DNA of 64,000 bases from Mercurialis annua (GCF_937616625.2 NC_065572.1:38157653-38221652); one strand, 5' to 3'; positions 48,961-63,499 are shown, counted from the stretch's first letter. Numbers and translations are program-made. The notes: generated by a model from the sequence alone, not told the origin.

Positions 48961-49545
48961 TGATAACAACACAGATGAACAATCTAAAAAATACAACATA
49001 AACCGAGTAAGACACACCACAACACCATCTCGGCTCAACCGAGTAAGACACACCACAACACCATCTCAGCTCAACCGATTAAGACACACCACAAGACCAC
49101 CTCGGTGAGACGAGTAAAGCACATAGCAACACCATCTCGGATACACCGAGCAGCATACATCGCAACATCATCTCGGCTTTGTCCGAGTTTACCTTTCACT
49201 GATTACAAAGACAAATATGTTAGAAAGTACCCTGACATTCCAAACAATATCTGCACAGATAAAGATAATGAAATCATACTTGTCGGCGCATACAAAGAGG
49301 AACAAAGACATAGTATAAAAGGCTAAGAAAAAGTAGGTAAATAGGTTAATTCTCTTTATCTCTCAACAAAAAACTCTTATTCACTTCTTATTCTTTCTCT
49401 CACTAAAATACCTATTGACTTGACTGTCGGAGCGGTTTGCCGGAGTCCCCTTCCGGCGCCCTTCTAACGGTTGTATTGTGCCTTTCAGGTACGATTGTGA
49501 AGCCACCACTGGATGAAGGAGTCGCCGCCATTCCGCAAGTTATCA
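48961..49545 (+). repeat. 3' LTR of the Tat-like element
   Basis: 585 bp, TGATAACAAC...GTTATCA, same structure as the 5' LTR: 36-bp repeats at about 49001-49180 and TATAAAA at 49314-49320. A by-eye count gives about 34 substitutions against the 5' LTR, clustered around the fourth 36-bp repeat (near 49105). Followed by GTTAC, the second half of the target-site duplication. The frame 49105-49326 is a by-product of LTR sequence. Confidence 0.93.
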
Positions 49546-52500
49546 GTTACGAAACAAATTCAAACGTTTAAAACATTACGAAACAAATCCAATTGTTTCA
49601 CCTTTTTAGCGATTTATGCCAAACGTTTAAAACTTTACGAATCAAATCCAAAACGTTTAAAATGTTACGAAAAAAATTCAAACGTTTAAAACGTCACGAA
49701 ACCAATCCAAATATTTAAAGCGTTATGAAACAAATCGAAACTCTTAACCTTTTTAGACATTTAAGCCAAACGTTTACAAACATTATGAAACAAATCCAAA
49801 CGTTTCCCCTTTTTAGCAATTTAAGCCAAACGTTTATAAACGTTACAAAACAAAACCAAGCGTTTCACCTTTTTAGTGATTTAAACCAAACGTATAAAAC
49901 GTTACGAAACCAATCCAAACGATTCACCTTTTTAGAAATTTAAGCCAAACGTTTACAAACTTTACGAAACAAATCCAAACATTTTCTCTTTTTAGCAATT
50001 TACGTCGAATGTTTAAAACATTACAAAACCAAAAATATTACGGAACAAATCCAAATGTTTCACCTTTTCAACGATTTAAGATAAACGTTTACAAACGCTA
50101 CGAAACAAATCCAAACGTTTCACTTTTTTAGCGATTTAAGCCAAATGTTTACAAATGTTACGAAACGAATCCAAACTTTTAACATTTTTAGCGATTTTAG
50201 CCAAACGTTACAAAACAAATCCAAAAATTTCACCTTTTTAGCGATTTAAGCCAAAACTTAAGAAAAAATCCAAACGTTTCACCTCTTTACCAATTTAAGC
50301 CAAATGTTTACAAACGTTACGAAACAACTCCAAACATTTCACCTATTTAGCGATTTAAGCCAAACGTTTAAAATATTACGAAACAAAACCAAACATTTCA
50401 CCTGTTTAGAGATTGAATCCAAACGTTTACAAACGTTACGAAACAAAACTAAACGTTTCACCTGTTTAGAGATTGAATCCAAACGTTTACAAACGTTACG
50501 AAACGAATCCAAACGTTTAAAATATTACGAAACAAATCCAAACGTTTCACATTTTTAGCGATTTAAGCTAAACTTTTTCAAACGTTACGAAACAAAACCA
50601 AATGTTTCACCTTATTAGCGATTAAATCCAAACATTTAAAACGTTAAGAAACCAATCCAAACGTTTCCCCTTTTTAGTGATTTAAGACGTACATGTAAAA
50701 CATTACAAAACCAATCCAAAGGTTTAAAATATTACGAAACAAATACAAACGTTTCACCTTTTTAGCGAATAAGCAAAACATTTACAAACGTTACAAAACA
50801 AATCCAAACGTTTCACATTTTTAGCAATTTAAACCAAACGTTACGAAACATTTAAATCACTAAAAAGGTGAAATGTTTGAATTTATTTTGTAATGTTTTA
50901 AACGTTTGGATTGGTTTCGTAACATTTTAAGCATTTGGCAGGTTTCACCTTTTTAGCGATTTAAGCTAAACGTTTAAAACTTTACGAAACCAATCCAAAC
51001 GATTAAAATGTTATGAAACAAATCCTAACGTTTTACCTTTTTAGCGATTTAAGCCAAATGTTAACAAACGTTACGAAACAAATCCAAACGTTTCACATTT
51101 TCAGCGATTTAAGCCAAACGTTTACAAACGTTACGAAACAAATCCAAATGTTGCCCCTTTCTAGTAATTTAAGCAAAGCGTTTACAATCGCTAAAAAGGT
51201 TAAACGTTTCGATTTGTTTTAAACATTTATCATTTTTATCCAAACGTTTAAAGCGTTACGAAACAAATCCAAACGTTTAAAACGTGATGAAACAAATCCA
51301 AAAATTTAAAGCGTTACGAAACAAATCCAAACGTTTAAAACGTAACGAAACAAATTCAAACGTTTAAAACGTTATGAAACAAATCCTAATATTTACAAAC
51401 GTTACGAAACAAATCCAAATGTTTCAACTTTTTAGCGATTTAAGCCAAATGTTTACAAACGTTACGAAACAAATCCAAACGTTTCACATTTTGAGCGATT
51501 TAGGCCAAACGTTTAAAACGTTATGAAACAAATCCAAACGTTTCCCCTTTTTAGCAATTTAAACCAAACGTTTACAAACGTTACGAAACAAAACCAAACA
51601 TTAAAAATGTTACGAAACAATCCAAACGTTTCCCCTTTTTATCAATTTAAGCGAAACATTTAAAACGTTATAACACCAGCCGAAAAGTTACAAAACAAAT
51701 CCAAACGTTTCACCTTTTTAGCGAATTAAGCCAAACGATTACAAACATTACGAAATAAATCCAAACGTTTCACCTTTTTAGTGAATTAAGCGAAACGATT
51801 ACAAACGTTACGAAATAAATCCAAACGTTTCAGCTTTTTAGCAATTTAAGCCAAACATTTACAAAATCCAAATGTTTCCCCTTTTTAGGAATTTCAACGA
51901 AATGTTACGAAACAAAATCCAAATGTTTCCCCTTTTTAGCAATTTAAGCCAAATGTTTAAAACGTTAAGAAACAAATCTAAACGTTTCACATTTTAAGCG
52001 ATTTAAGCCAAAAATTTAAAACATTACGAAACCAATCCAAACGTTTAAAACGTTACGAAATAAATCTAAATGTTTCACCTTTTTATTAATTAAATAAATC
52101 TAAACCAATTGAAACGTTTAAAACGTAACGAAACCAATCAAACCGGTACGAATAAAAACCAAACGTTTCACCTTTTTAGCAATTAAAGCCAAAAGTTTAC
52201 AAATGTTACAAAACAAATCCAAACATTTAACTTTTTTAGTGATTGAAACCATACGTTTAAAAAGTTACGAAAAAAAAGTCTGGATTTGTTTCGTAACATT
52301 TGTAAACGTTTGGCTTAAATCTATAAAATTGTGAAATGTTTGGATTTGTTTCGTAATGTTTGTAAATATTTGGCTTAAATTGCTAAAAAGGGGAAACGTT
52401 TGTTTTGTAATGTTTGTAAACATTTGGCTAAAATTGCTAAAAAGGTGAAACGTTTGGATTTATTTCGTAACGTTTGTAATCATTTGGCTTAATTCGCTAA

Positions 52501-55500
52501 AAAGGTGAAACGTTTGGATTTGTTTGAAATGTTTGGGTTGGTTTCATAAAGTTTTAAATGTTTGGCTTAAATTTATAAAAAGGGGAAACGTTTAAATTGT
52601 TTTGTAATGTTTTAAATGTTTGGATTTGTTTTGTAACGTTTGTAAGTTTCGCTTCAATCGCTAAAAATATTAAACGTTTGGATTTGTTTCATAACGTTTT
52701 AAACGTTTGGATTGGTTTCGTAAAGTTTTAAAAGATTGGCTTAAATAGCTAAAAAGATGAAACGCTAAAAAGGTTAAACGTTTTGATTATTTCGTAACGT
52801 TTGTTTACGAAATAAAACCAAACATTTACACTTTTAGCAATTTAATCCAAACGTTTACAAATGTTACGAATTAAATTGAAACGTTAAAAACGTCACGAAA
52901 GAAATCCTAACGTTTCACCTTTTTAGCGATTTAAGCCAAACATTTAAAATATTAGGAAACAAATCAAAACGTTTAAAACGTTACGAAACAAATCCAAACG
53001 TTTTCCCTTTTCAATGATTGAAGCCAAACGTTTACAAACGTTACAAAACAAATCAAAATGTTTCCCCTCTTTAGCAATTTAAGACAAACGTTTGTAAATG
53101 TTACGAAACCAATCCAAACGTTTTATCTTTTTAGCGATCTAAGATAAACGTTTACAAACGTTACGAAACCAATCCAAACGTTTAAAACGTTAAGAACGTT
53201 AAGAAATAAATTGAAACGTTTTATATTTTTAGCGATTTAAACCAAACGTTTACAAACGTTAAGAAACAAATCCAAACATTTCACCTTTTTAGCAATTTAA
53301 ACAAAATGTTTACAAACTTTACGAAAAAAATCCAAACGTTTCACATTTTTATTGATTTAAGCCAAATGTTTGTTTCGTAATGTTTGTAAATGCTTGGCTT
53401 AAATCGTTAAAAAGGTGAAACATTTGAATTTGTTTCGTAACATTTTAAACGTTTGGATTGGTTTTGCAACGTTAGTAAAATTTGTGCTTAAATTGCTAAA
53501 AGAGTGAAACGTTTGGTTTTGTTTCAAAACGTTTGGCTTAAATAGCTAAAAAGGTGAAACGTTTGGTTTTGTTTTGTAACGTTTTAAACGTTTCGCTTAA
53601 ATCGCTAAAAAGGTGAAACATTGGGATTTGTTTCATAACGTTTGTAAACATTTGGCTTAAATCGCTAAAAAGGTGAAATGTTTGGTTTTGTTTCATAACG
53701 TTTTAAACGTTTGGCTTAAATCGCTAAAAAGGTGACACTTTTGGATTTGTTTCGTAACATTTGTAAATGTGTGGCTTAAATTGCTAAAAAGGTGAAACCT
53801 TTGAATTTGTTTCGTAACAGTTATAAACGTTTGGCTTAAATCACTAAAAATGTGAAACGTTCGGATTGGTTTCATAACGTTTGTAAACGTTTGGCTTAAA
53901 TCGCTAAAAAGGTGAAACATGAAACGTTTGGATTTGTTTCGTAACGTTTTGAACGTTTCGATTGGTTTTGTAGCGTTTTAAATGTTTGGCTTGGATCGCT
54001 AAAAATGGGAAACATTTGGATTTGTTTCGTAACATTTGTAAACGTTTGACTTAAATCGCAAAAAAGGTGAAACATGTGGATTTGTTTCGTAACGTTTGTA
54101 AACATTTGGACGTTTGGAATTGTTTCGTAACATTTTAAACGTTTTGGTTATATCGCTAAAAAGGTGAAACGTTTGGATTTGTTTCGTAACATTTGTAAAC
54201 ATTTAGCTTAAATCGCTAAAAGGGTGAAACGTTTTGTTTTGTTTTTTTAACGTTTGGCTTAAATCGCTAAAAAGGTGAAACGTTTGGATTACTTTCGTAA
54301 TGTTTGTAAACGTTTGGCTTCAATAGCTAAAAAGGGGAAACATTTAAATTTGTTTCGTAACGTTTTAAATGTACGAAACAAATCCAAATGATTCACCCTT
54401 CTAGCAATTTTAGCCAAACGTTTACAAACGTTACGAAACAAATATAAACGTTTGGCTTAAATTGCTAAAGAGGACGTTTCACCTTTTTAGAAATTTAAGC
54501 CAAACGTTTACAAACGTTACGAAACCAATCCAAACATTTAAAACGTAACGAAACAAAACAAAACGTTTCACCTTTTTAGTGATTTAAGTCAAATATTTTA
54601 CCTTTTTTGCGAATTAAGCCAAACATTTACAAACGTTGCGAAACAAATCCAAACGTTTCACCTTTTTAGCGATATAAGCCAAAGGTTCAGAACGTTACGA
54701 AAGCAATCCAAACGTCCAAATGTTTACAAACGTTTCGAAACAAAACCAAAAGTTTCATCTTTTTAGCGATTTAAGCCGAACATTTACAAACGTTACGTAA
54801 CAAATCCAAACGCTTCCCCTTTTTAGAGATTTAAGCCAAACGTTACGAAGCAAATCCGAACGGTTCACATTTTTAGCGATTTAAGCCAAACGTTTACAAA
54901 AGATACAAAACAAATCCAAATGTTTCACCTTTTTAGCGATTTAAGCCAAATGTTTACAAACGTTACGAAACAAATCCAAACGTTTCACCTTTTTAGCGAT
55001 TTAAGCCATTTATGTTACGAAACAAATCCAAACGTTTCACATTTTTAGCAATTTAAGCCAAAAGTTTAAAACGTTACAAAACCAATCCAAACGTTAAAAA
55101 TATTATGAAAAAAATCCAAACGTTTCACATTTTTAGCGATTTAAGCCAAACGTTACAAAACCAATTTAATCGTTTCACATTTTTAGCGATTTAACTCAAA
55201 CATTAACAAACGTTACGAAACAAAACCAAACGATTTACCTTTTTAGCAATTTAAGCCAAACGTTTTCACCTTTTTAGCGATATAAGCCAATCGTTTAAAA
55301 CATTACTAAACAAATCCAAATGTTTGGCTTAAATCGCTAAAAAGGTGAAACGTTTGGTTTTGTTTTGTAACGTTTGTCTTAAATCGCTAAAAAGGTGAAA
55401 CGTTTGGATTGGTTTCATAACATTTTAAATGTTTGGCTTAAATCGCTAAAAAGGTGAAACGTTTGGATTTGTTTTGTAATGATTGTAAACATTTGGCTTA

Positions 55501-58500
55501 AATCGCTAAAAAGGTGAAACGCTTGATTTGTTTCGTATGGGTTGTAAACGTTTGGCTTATATCGCTTAAAAGGTGAAACGTATGGATTTGTTTCGTAACG
55601 TTCGTAAATGTTTGGCTTATATCGCTAAAAATGTGAAACTTACGGATTTGTTTCGCAACGTTTGTAAACGTTTTTCTTAAATTGCTAAAAAGGGGAAACA
55701 TTTGGATTTGTTTAGATCGTTTTAAACATATGGATTCGTTTTAAAGGTTTGGATTTGTTTCGTTAAATTTTAAACGTATTGATTGGTTTCGTAAAGTTTT
55801 AAATCTTTGTCTTAAATCTTTAAAAAGGTGAAACTTTTGGATTTGTTTCGTAACTTTGTACACGTTTGGCTTAAATCGCTAAAAAGGCAAAACGTTTAGA
55901 TTTATTTCGTAATGTTTTAAACTTCTGGCTTATATCCCTAAAAATCTGAAATGTTTGGATTTGTTTCGTAACGTTTGTAAACATTTGGCTTAAATCGCTA
56001 AAAATGTGAAACGTTTGGATTTGTTTCATAACGTTTTAAACGTTATGATTTGGCTTAAATCGCTAAAAATGTTTAAAACGTTTCACCTTTTTAGAAATAT
56101 AAGCCAATGTTTACGAAATAAATTCAAGCGTTTCACCCTTTTAGCAATTTAAGCCAAAAGTTTACAAATGTTACGAAATAAAACCAAACGTTTCCGGAAC
56201 AAATCCAAGCATTTACAAACGTTACGAAACAAATCCAAGTGTTTCACCTTCTTAGCAATTTAAGCCAAACATTTACAAACATTACGAAACAAAACCAAAC
56301 GTTTCACCTTTTTAGCGATTTAAGTCAAATGTTTACAAACATTTCGAAACAAATCCAAACGTTTCACCTTTTTAGCGATTGAAGCCAAACATTTAAAATG
56401 CTACGAAACCAATCGAAACGTTTAAAACGTTACGAAACAAATCCAGATGTTTCACCTTTTTAGCGATTTAAGCCTAACCTTTACAAACATTACAAAATAA
56501 ATCAAAACGTTTAAAACGTTACGAAAAAATCCAAACGTTTGGATTAAATCGCTAAAATTGTGAAACAAATCCAAACGTTTAAAACGTTACGAAACAAATC
56601 TAAACGTTTACAAACGTTACAAAAGAAAGCCAAATGTTTCACCTTTTTAGTTATTTAAGCCCAATGGTCAAAACATTATGAAACAAATCCACACTTTTAA
56701 AACGTTACGAAACAAACCAAACGTTTCATCTTTTTATCTATTTAAGCCAAACGATTAAAATGTTACGAAACCTATCCAAACGTTTAAAACATTACAAAAC
56801 AAATCCTAACGTGTTACCGTTTTAGCTATTTAATCCAAACGTTTCATATTTTTAGCGATTTAAGCCAAACGTTTACAAACGTTACGAAACAAATCCAAAC
56901 GTTTCACCTTTTTAGCGATTTAAGCCAAACATATACAAACGTTACAAAACAAATCCAAATGTTTCACCTTTTTAGCGATTTAAACCAAACGTTTAAAATA
57001 TTACGAACCAATCAAAACATTTCACCTTTTTTGTGATTTAAGCCAAATATTTACGAACGTTACAATACAAATCCAAACATTTCATCTTTTTATCGATTTA
57101 TGTCAAACGTTTACAAACGTTACGAAACAAATCCAAACATTTCACCTTTTGAGAAATTTAATCCAAATGTTTGCAAACGTTACAAATCAAAACCAAACGT
57201 TTCAACTTTTTAGCGATTTAAGCCAAATGTTTCACCTTTTAAGCGATTTAAGCCAAACGTTTAAAATGTTACGAAACACATCCAAACATTTCCCATTTTT
57301 AGCGATTTAAGCCAAACATTTTCAAACGTTTGTATTTGTTTCGTACACCTTTTTATCGATTAAGCCAAACGTTTACAAACGCTACGAAACAAAACCAAAC
57401 GTTGCCCCTTTTTTAGCTATTTAAGCCACATGTTTAAAACATTACGAAACCAATCCAAACGTACAAAACGTTGCGAAACAAATCTAAATTTTTCACCTTT
57501 TTAGCGATTTAAGCCAAACGTTTACAAACGTTAAGAAACAAATCCAAATGTTTCACCTCTTTAGCGATTTAAACCAACCATTTAAAACGTATCAAAACCA
57601 ATCCAAATATTTAAAACGTTACGAAGCAAATCCAAACGTTACGAAACAAATACAAACGTTTAAAATGTTACGAAACAAATCCAAATGTTTAAAACGTTAC
57701 CCTCTTTAGTTATTTAAGCCAAAAGTTTAAGACGTTTCAAAACCAATCCAAACGTTGAAAACTTTACGAAACAAATCCAAACATTTCACCTTTTTAGCGA
57801 TTTAAACCAAACGTTTAAAATGTTAAGAAACCAATCCAAAGGTTTAAAACATTACGAAACAAATCTAAACGTTTCTCCTTTTTGGAGATTGAAGCTAAAA
57901 GTTTAAAACGTTGCACCTTTTTAGCGATTGAAGCCTAACGTTAATAAACATTAAGAAATAAAACCAAACGTTTCACCTTTTTAGCAATTTAAGCCAAATG
58001 TTTAAAACGTTACGAAACGAATCCAAATGTTTAAAACGTTAAGAAACAAATCTAAACGTTTCACCTTTTTAGAAATTTAAGCCAAACATTTAAATCGTTA
58101 CATAACCAATCCAAACATTTAAAACATTACGAAATCAATCCAAACATTTCACCATTTTAGCGATTTAAGCCAAACGTTTACAAATGTTACGGAACAAATC
58201 CAAACGTTTCCCCTTTTCAGTGATTTAAGCCAAACGTTTAAAACGTTACGAAACCAATCTAAACGTTTAAAATATTACGAAACAAATCCAAACATTTCAC
58301 CTTTTTAGCGATTTAAGCGAAACGTTTACAAACGTTACGAAACATATCTAAACGTTTACAAACGTTACGAAACAAATCCAAACGTTTCACCTTTTTTGCA
58401 ATTTAAGCCAAATGTATAAAAAGTAACGAAGAAAAACCAAACGTTTCACCTTTTTAGCGATTTAAGCCAATCATTTACAAACGTTACGAAACAAATCCAA

Positions 58501-60525
58501 GAGTTTCACATTTTTAATCCAAACAATTACAAACGTTAAAAAACAAATCCAAACATTTGCATTTGTTTCGTAACATTTGTAAATGTATGGATTGGTTTCG
58601 TAACGTTTTAAATGTTTTGATTTGTTTCGTAACGTTTTAAATGTTTGGCTGAAATCGATAAAAAGGGGAAACATTTGGATTTGTTTCGTAACGTTTGTAA
58701 ATGTTTGGCTTAAATGGCTAAAAAAGTGAAACGTTTGGATTGGTTTTGTAATATTTTAAACGTTTGGATTTGTTTTATAACATTTGTAAACATTTGGCTT
58801 AAATTACTAAAAAGGTGAAACGTTTGGATTGGTTTTGTAACGTTTTAAACATTTGGATTTGTTTCGTAATGTTTGTAAACAAATGTTACGAAACAAAACG
58901 AAACATTTCACCTTTTTAGCGATTGAAGCCAAACGATTAAACGTGTCACCTTTTTAGCGATTGAAGCAAAACGTTTAAAACCTTACGAAACAAACCCAAA
59001 CGTTTCACCTTTCTAGCGATTTAAACCAAACGTTAAAAATGTTACAAAACTAATACAAACGTTAAAAAAAACAAACCAAACGTTTAAAACGTTAAGAAAG
59101 AAATCCAAACGTTTTACCTTGTTAGTGATTTTAGCAAAACATTCAAAACGTTATGAAACAAATCCAAAAGTTTCACATTTTTAGCGATTTAAGCCAAACA
59201 TTTACAAATGTTACGAAACAAAACCAAATGTTTCACCTTTTTAGCGATTTAAGCCACACGTTAAAAATGTTACAAAACAAATCCAAATGTTTAAAACATT
59301 ACAAAAGAAATCCAAACGTTTCCCCTTTTTAGCGATTTATGCCAAACGTTTAAAACATTACGAAACAAATCCAAACTTTTCACCTTTTTAGCTATTTAAG
59401 ACAAATGTTTAAAATGTAACGAAACTAATCCAAATGTATAAAACATTATGAAACAAACCCAAACATTTGGATTTGTAGCTATTTTAGCCAAACGTTTACA
59501 AAAGTTACGAAGCAAAACCAAACGTTTCACATTTGTAGCGATTTAATCCAAACGTTTACAAATGTTACGAACAAATCCAAATGTTTCCCCTTTTTAGGGA
59601 TTTAAGCCAAACGTTTAAAGCGTTACGAAACCAATCCAAACTTTTATAACGTTACGAAACAAATCCAAACGTTTGGATTTGTTTCGTAACGTTTGTAAAC
59701 GGCTGGCTTAAATCGCTAAAAATGTTAAACGTTTGGATTTCTTTCATAACGTTTTAAACGTTTGAATTTTTTTCTTAACATTTTGAATGTTTGGATTTGT
59801 TTCCTACGTGTTAATTGTTTGGCTTAAATCGCTAATAAGGTGAAACGCTTGGATTTCTTTCGAGACGTTTTAAACGTTTGTCTTAAATCGCTGAAAAGGT
59901 GAAACATTTTGATTTTCTTTCGTAAAGTTTGTAAACGTTTGGCATAAATTGCTAAAAAGTTGAAACGTTTGGTTTTGTTTCGTAACATTTGTAAACGTTT
60001 GGCTTAAATCGCTAAATCGGTGAAACATTTGGTTTTGTTTCATAACGTGTGTAAACGTTTGGCTTAAATTGCTAAAAATGGGAAACATTTGGATTTATTT
60101 CGTAATGTTTTAAACATTTGGCTTCGAATGCTAAAAAGGTGAAATGTTTGAATTTGTTTTGTAACGTCTGTAAACGTTTGGCTTAAATCGCTAAAAAAGG
60201 TGAAACGTTTGGATTTGTTTCGTAACGGTTGTAAACGTTTGGCTTCAATCGCTAAAAATATAAAACGTTTGGATTTGTTTAGTAATGTTTTGCTTAAATA
60301 GCTAAAAAGGTGAAACATTTCGATTTGTTTCATAATGTATGTAACGTTTTAAACGTTTAGATTAGTTTCTTAACGTTTTAAATGTTTGTCTTAAATCGCT
60401 AAAAAGGGGAAACGTTTGGATTTGTTTCGTAATGCTTGTAAACGTTTGGCTTAAATCGCTAAAAAGGATTGTTTTCGTAACGTTTATAAACGTTTGTCTT
60501 AAATCGCTAAAAAGTTGAAACTTTT
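49546..60525. repeat. 60-bp satellite array D
   Basis: About 180 units, more diverged and more often rearranged than array B. Many units are short forms with about 30-40 bp spacing (for example 51240-51380 and 57600-57690). Orientation is plus for most of 49546-52270, minus about 52275-52805, plus to 53365, minus to 54370, plus to 55320, minus to about 56075, plus to 58560, minus to 58880, plus to 59670, minus to 60525. Several switch points are at the palindrome (55316-55327, 56531-56542, 59665-59676). Confidence 0.94.
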
Positions 60526-63499
60526 TGTCACGACCCATTTTCATGAATAGTGACTGGCGCTAGGGTATGGGTATGGTTGTATCAAAACCCGTAGCAAGTC
60601 TTGCAGATAACATTTAAATATCATTAACAAATATGTACCTGCATAAAATCACATGCTCGGGGGCAACGGAGACTTCAGCCTAGTCTAGCAGTACATATCA
60701 GTAACATATATTCAGAGTATGCTTAAATTCAAATAAACTGCAATAGCATGGCAATATATATAAATACCATAAAACACTATAATCATGCCAAAAGCAATAA
60801 AGTAATAGTTGGACCATTCCAACAAACAATAGTATAAAACATAAATGTAAGACTAAGACATAACAATCTGATACTACTACTGCGGTCTAAGAGTTTAAAA
60901 TAGTTCGAGTCTTTTAAAGAACCTCCGAGAAATGAAGAAACGGAGATCGACCAATGCTCAAATCATAAACCTGGAAAATTTGTGAAAACAACGGGGTTAG
61001 ATGTACTGAGTAGAGTTTATATAACCATTTACATTTATTAAGTGAAAAACCATTAAAACGTTTAATAAATCATTTATTCATTATGGATTATTCATGAAAC
61101 AGTAAACCATAATTCTAAATCCATTGTCGTGTCGGTGTGACGTATCTCAATAACTGATCCCCGACGACAACTTAATAAATAGTGAGCCCAGGAGACGTGT
61201 CTTCCACCGGTGCCCTCACTAATGTGAGATGTGTCTCAAACCTACCTCAATACCATAATAATTATTACCGGTGCGCATGCAGTCCCGGCAATGCCCATCG
61301 AGTAGCAAGTTCCAAATTAAATCCACAATGCCGAAAAACAGTTCGAAAAGCTATTTATACGTATACATATACAAAATATAATATTTGCTTAATAAAGAGG
61401 TAAATAGAGATATAAACTCACCGCTTGCTATTCCACGTGAAACCTGACAAGCAATCTAACTCTAGTTCGCCTCTGAAGTACGAACAGTCGACGGGTCTAG
61501 ACAAGGTAATAAATATAGATTAAAAACAGACTCTAACTCTAGAGAGTACTAGACACCACATAGGACTAGCACAAACGACAATTCAATGTAAAGCAAAGTC
61601 AGAGTAATACAATACTAAAATAAATTATAATGCCAAAATAATGTATAGTTTATTGAGTTCTAGCTTTAAAATCCGTTTCGGAAAATATTATTCAAATATA
61701 ATTTAATTAATAAATTAAATCGATTTCCAAATAGTGGGTTAGCCGAGTTACCGATAACTACCAAGCTACCTCACATGTCGGGTAACCTAAGTCTAACCCG
61801 ATCCAATTATTTTATATAAAATATAAACCATAATTTATAATTCCAAGAATAATAATTTTAATAAAATAAAGAATCATAATAAAAATAGAATTCAATATCT
61901 TATAATACAAGTAACTAATAGTTATCGTAAATTATTTAACTAAAATAAGTTTAGAAAACGTTCAAAATCTAAAACATCAAATTGGCACGTCGAGTCAATA
62001 TTTCCAAAAATATAATAATTACCTGAGTAATTATAAATTATAAATATCGTTTTTGAATTATAATAATTAAAATAATTTAAGAATAATAATTTATTACCTA
62101 AGATTTAAACACCATTTATGAGTAATTTTAGTGGCAAAAACATGATTAGTCATAGGCCAACATATCAATGATTCCATAACCCATTAAAATGAAGCAATCA
62201 TATAATTGCACTAACCATTGCAAACCAACCAGAAGACATCAAATCATATTACTATTTGAATCAAAAATTACCGCCATATTTTATACCCACACATCATGAA
62301 CATAATCATTTTATGAGGACCAACTTAACATAACTCAAATTAATTTGTATATCAAATTCAATACAACTAATTTAACATAACTCAAATTAATTTGTAAAAT
62401 CAACACTGAGAGACCAAAACACACAACGAAGTCTAATGAATGACAAAGCCAAATAATCAAATCAAAACCGAAGAAATTAAAGACAATTAGAAGCCATATT
62501 ATGAACTTCAAACTAACAGTATAGAATTTTGTGATAAAGCATCAAATAATCAAAAGAACGACTAGCTTGGGAACTTAATAACGAAGCCATCATAGTTTAA
62601 CCATCAAGAACAAGAAAACATAAGTTAATCAATCATTTGAAGGCAAAAAATTAAACACAGCAATCAACTTGTATATGCGAGAAAGAAATATAGCTAAAAG
62701 AAAAGAATAGAACGCATGAAAACGAAGAAATAGTGGCGGATATAGCAGATTAGTTTATGTAGCGTTTGACGGAAAACAAAAAGTAGAAACGTAGAGGAAT
62801 GAGTCTTTCATGTGGACGAGACGGATCCAAATTTGATCCTAAAACGACGGAGAACGAATTGAAAAACGAAGGTATCGATTATAAACTCAAAACTGAAAAT
62901 AATTCAAAAGCGGTAAAACGGCGGCGGCTATAACGGAATGAATAACGTATCGTTTTACAAAAATGAAGCTCGGACTCGAAGACGGTTGAGTCCATTATCG
63001 CTGAGATAAGACGGATCTCCAAACGACGCTAAAACGAATGAGAACGAGCTTAGGAACGAAGGTATCGATTTATAAGCAAACTGAAAAATATGAATGATAG
63101 TTTCTTACCAATTTCACAAGAACTTTGAGGATGATACGGACGATGATCTCCAGAGGTTTTAAGCTATTAATGATGGCTAGGGTTAGAAGGAATTGAGTGG
63201 AAGACAAATTAGGTTTTAGAACGTGAAATAAATAAGGAAAAAAAACGTAATAGTGGTTGCGCTGCTACTATAACCAACTTCACTTTTTGCTTCCGTTTCA
63301 AAATTGGGCTTTTACGTGGGAATGAATGAATAAGTGCATGCATGGCTAATATGTTCACTTTCTTCCTTCTTTTTCCTTTTAAAAAAAATATTAATAACAC
63401 AAACCAAACACGAATCGAAACATGATCGAATCAACGAACGACTCAAATAAAATTAAAATAAAAATAAAAATAATAAAGAGAACAATACGGGGTATTACA
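60526..63499 (-). repeat. solo LTR of the LARD family (2,974 bp)
   Basis: The plus strand runs TGTCACGACCCATTTTCATG (60526) to ACGGGGTATTACA (63499): in element orientation TGTAATACCCC...GGGTCGTGACA. The flanks are CTTTT (60521-60525) and CGTTT (63500-63504), a 4/5 match consistent with a 5-bp target-site duplication of satellite CGTTT with one mutation. No PBS, PPT or internal domain accompanies it, so it is a solo LTR left by LTR-LTR recombination. LTR landmarks include CTAGACACCACATAGGACTAG (about 61550) and AGTCTAACCCGATCC (about 61791). No gene; the frames at 61182 and 63209 lack domains. Confidence 0.85.

Larger units (their letters stand above)
40823..49545 (+). mobile_element. full-length decayed Tat/Retand-like Ty3/gypsy retrotransposon
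   Basis: An 8,723-bp element with 585-bp LTRs (TGATAACAAC...GTTATCA) and a perfect 5-bp target-site duplication, GTTAC at 40818-40822 and 49546-49550; the target was a satellite unit at GTTAC|GAAAC. Order: LTR, PBS, gag, protease, RT, RNase H, second (archaeal-type) RNase H, integrase N-terminus, antisense ORF remnant, PPT, LTR. Dual RNase H plus an antisense ORF point to the Tat lineage. My by-eye count gives about 34 LTR differences (about 94% identity). The coding part is disabled by premature stops, frameshifts, a 1,026-bp triplication and loss of the integrase core. Confidence 0.93.

Noticed and set aside
48512..49051. Minus-strand hydrophobic frames near the 3' LTR, possible membrane (env-like) protein
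   Set aside because: They read Phe/Leu/Ser/Val only because the plus strand is purine-rich; no signal or conserved motif, and one runs into the LTR.
7547..60544. Dozens of short open frames with repeating TFTNVTKQ or KRLDLFRNV peptides
   Set aside because: They are translations of the 60-bp satellite, which has no stop in one frame by chance. They start and stop wherever a unit mutates, and lie on both strands as the array flips. Not annotated as genes.
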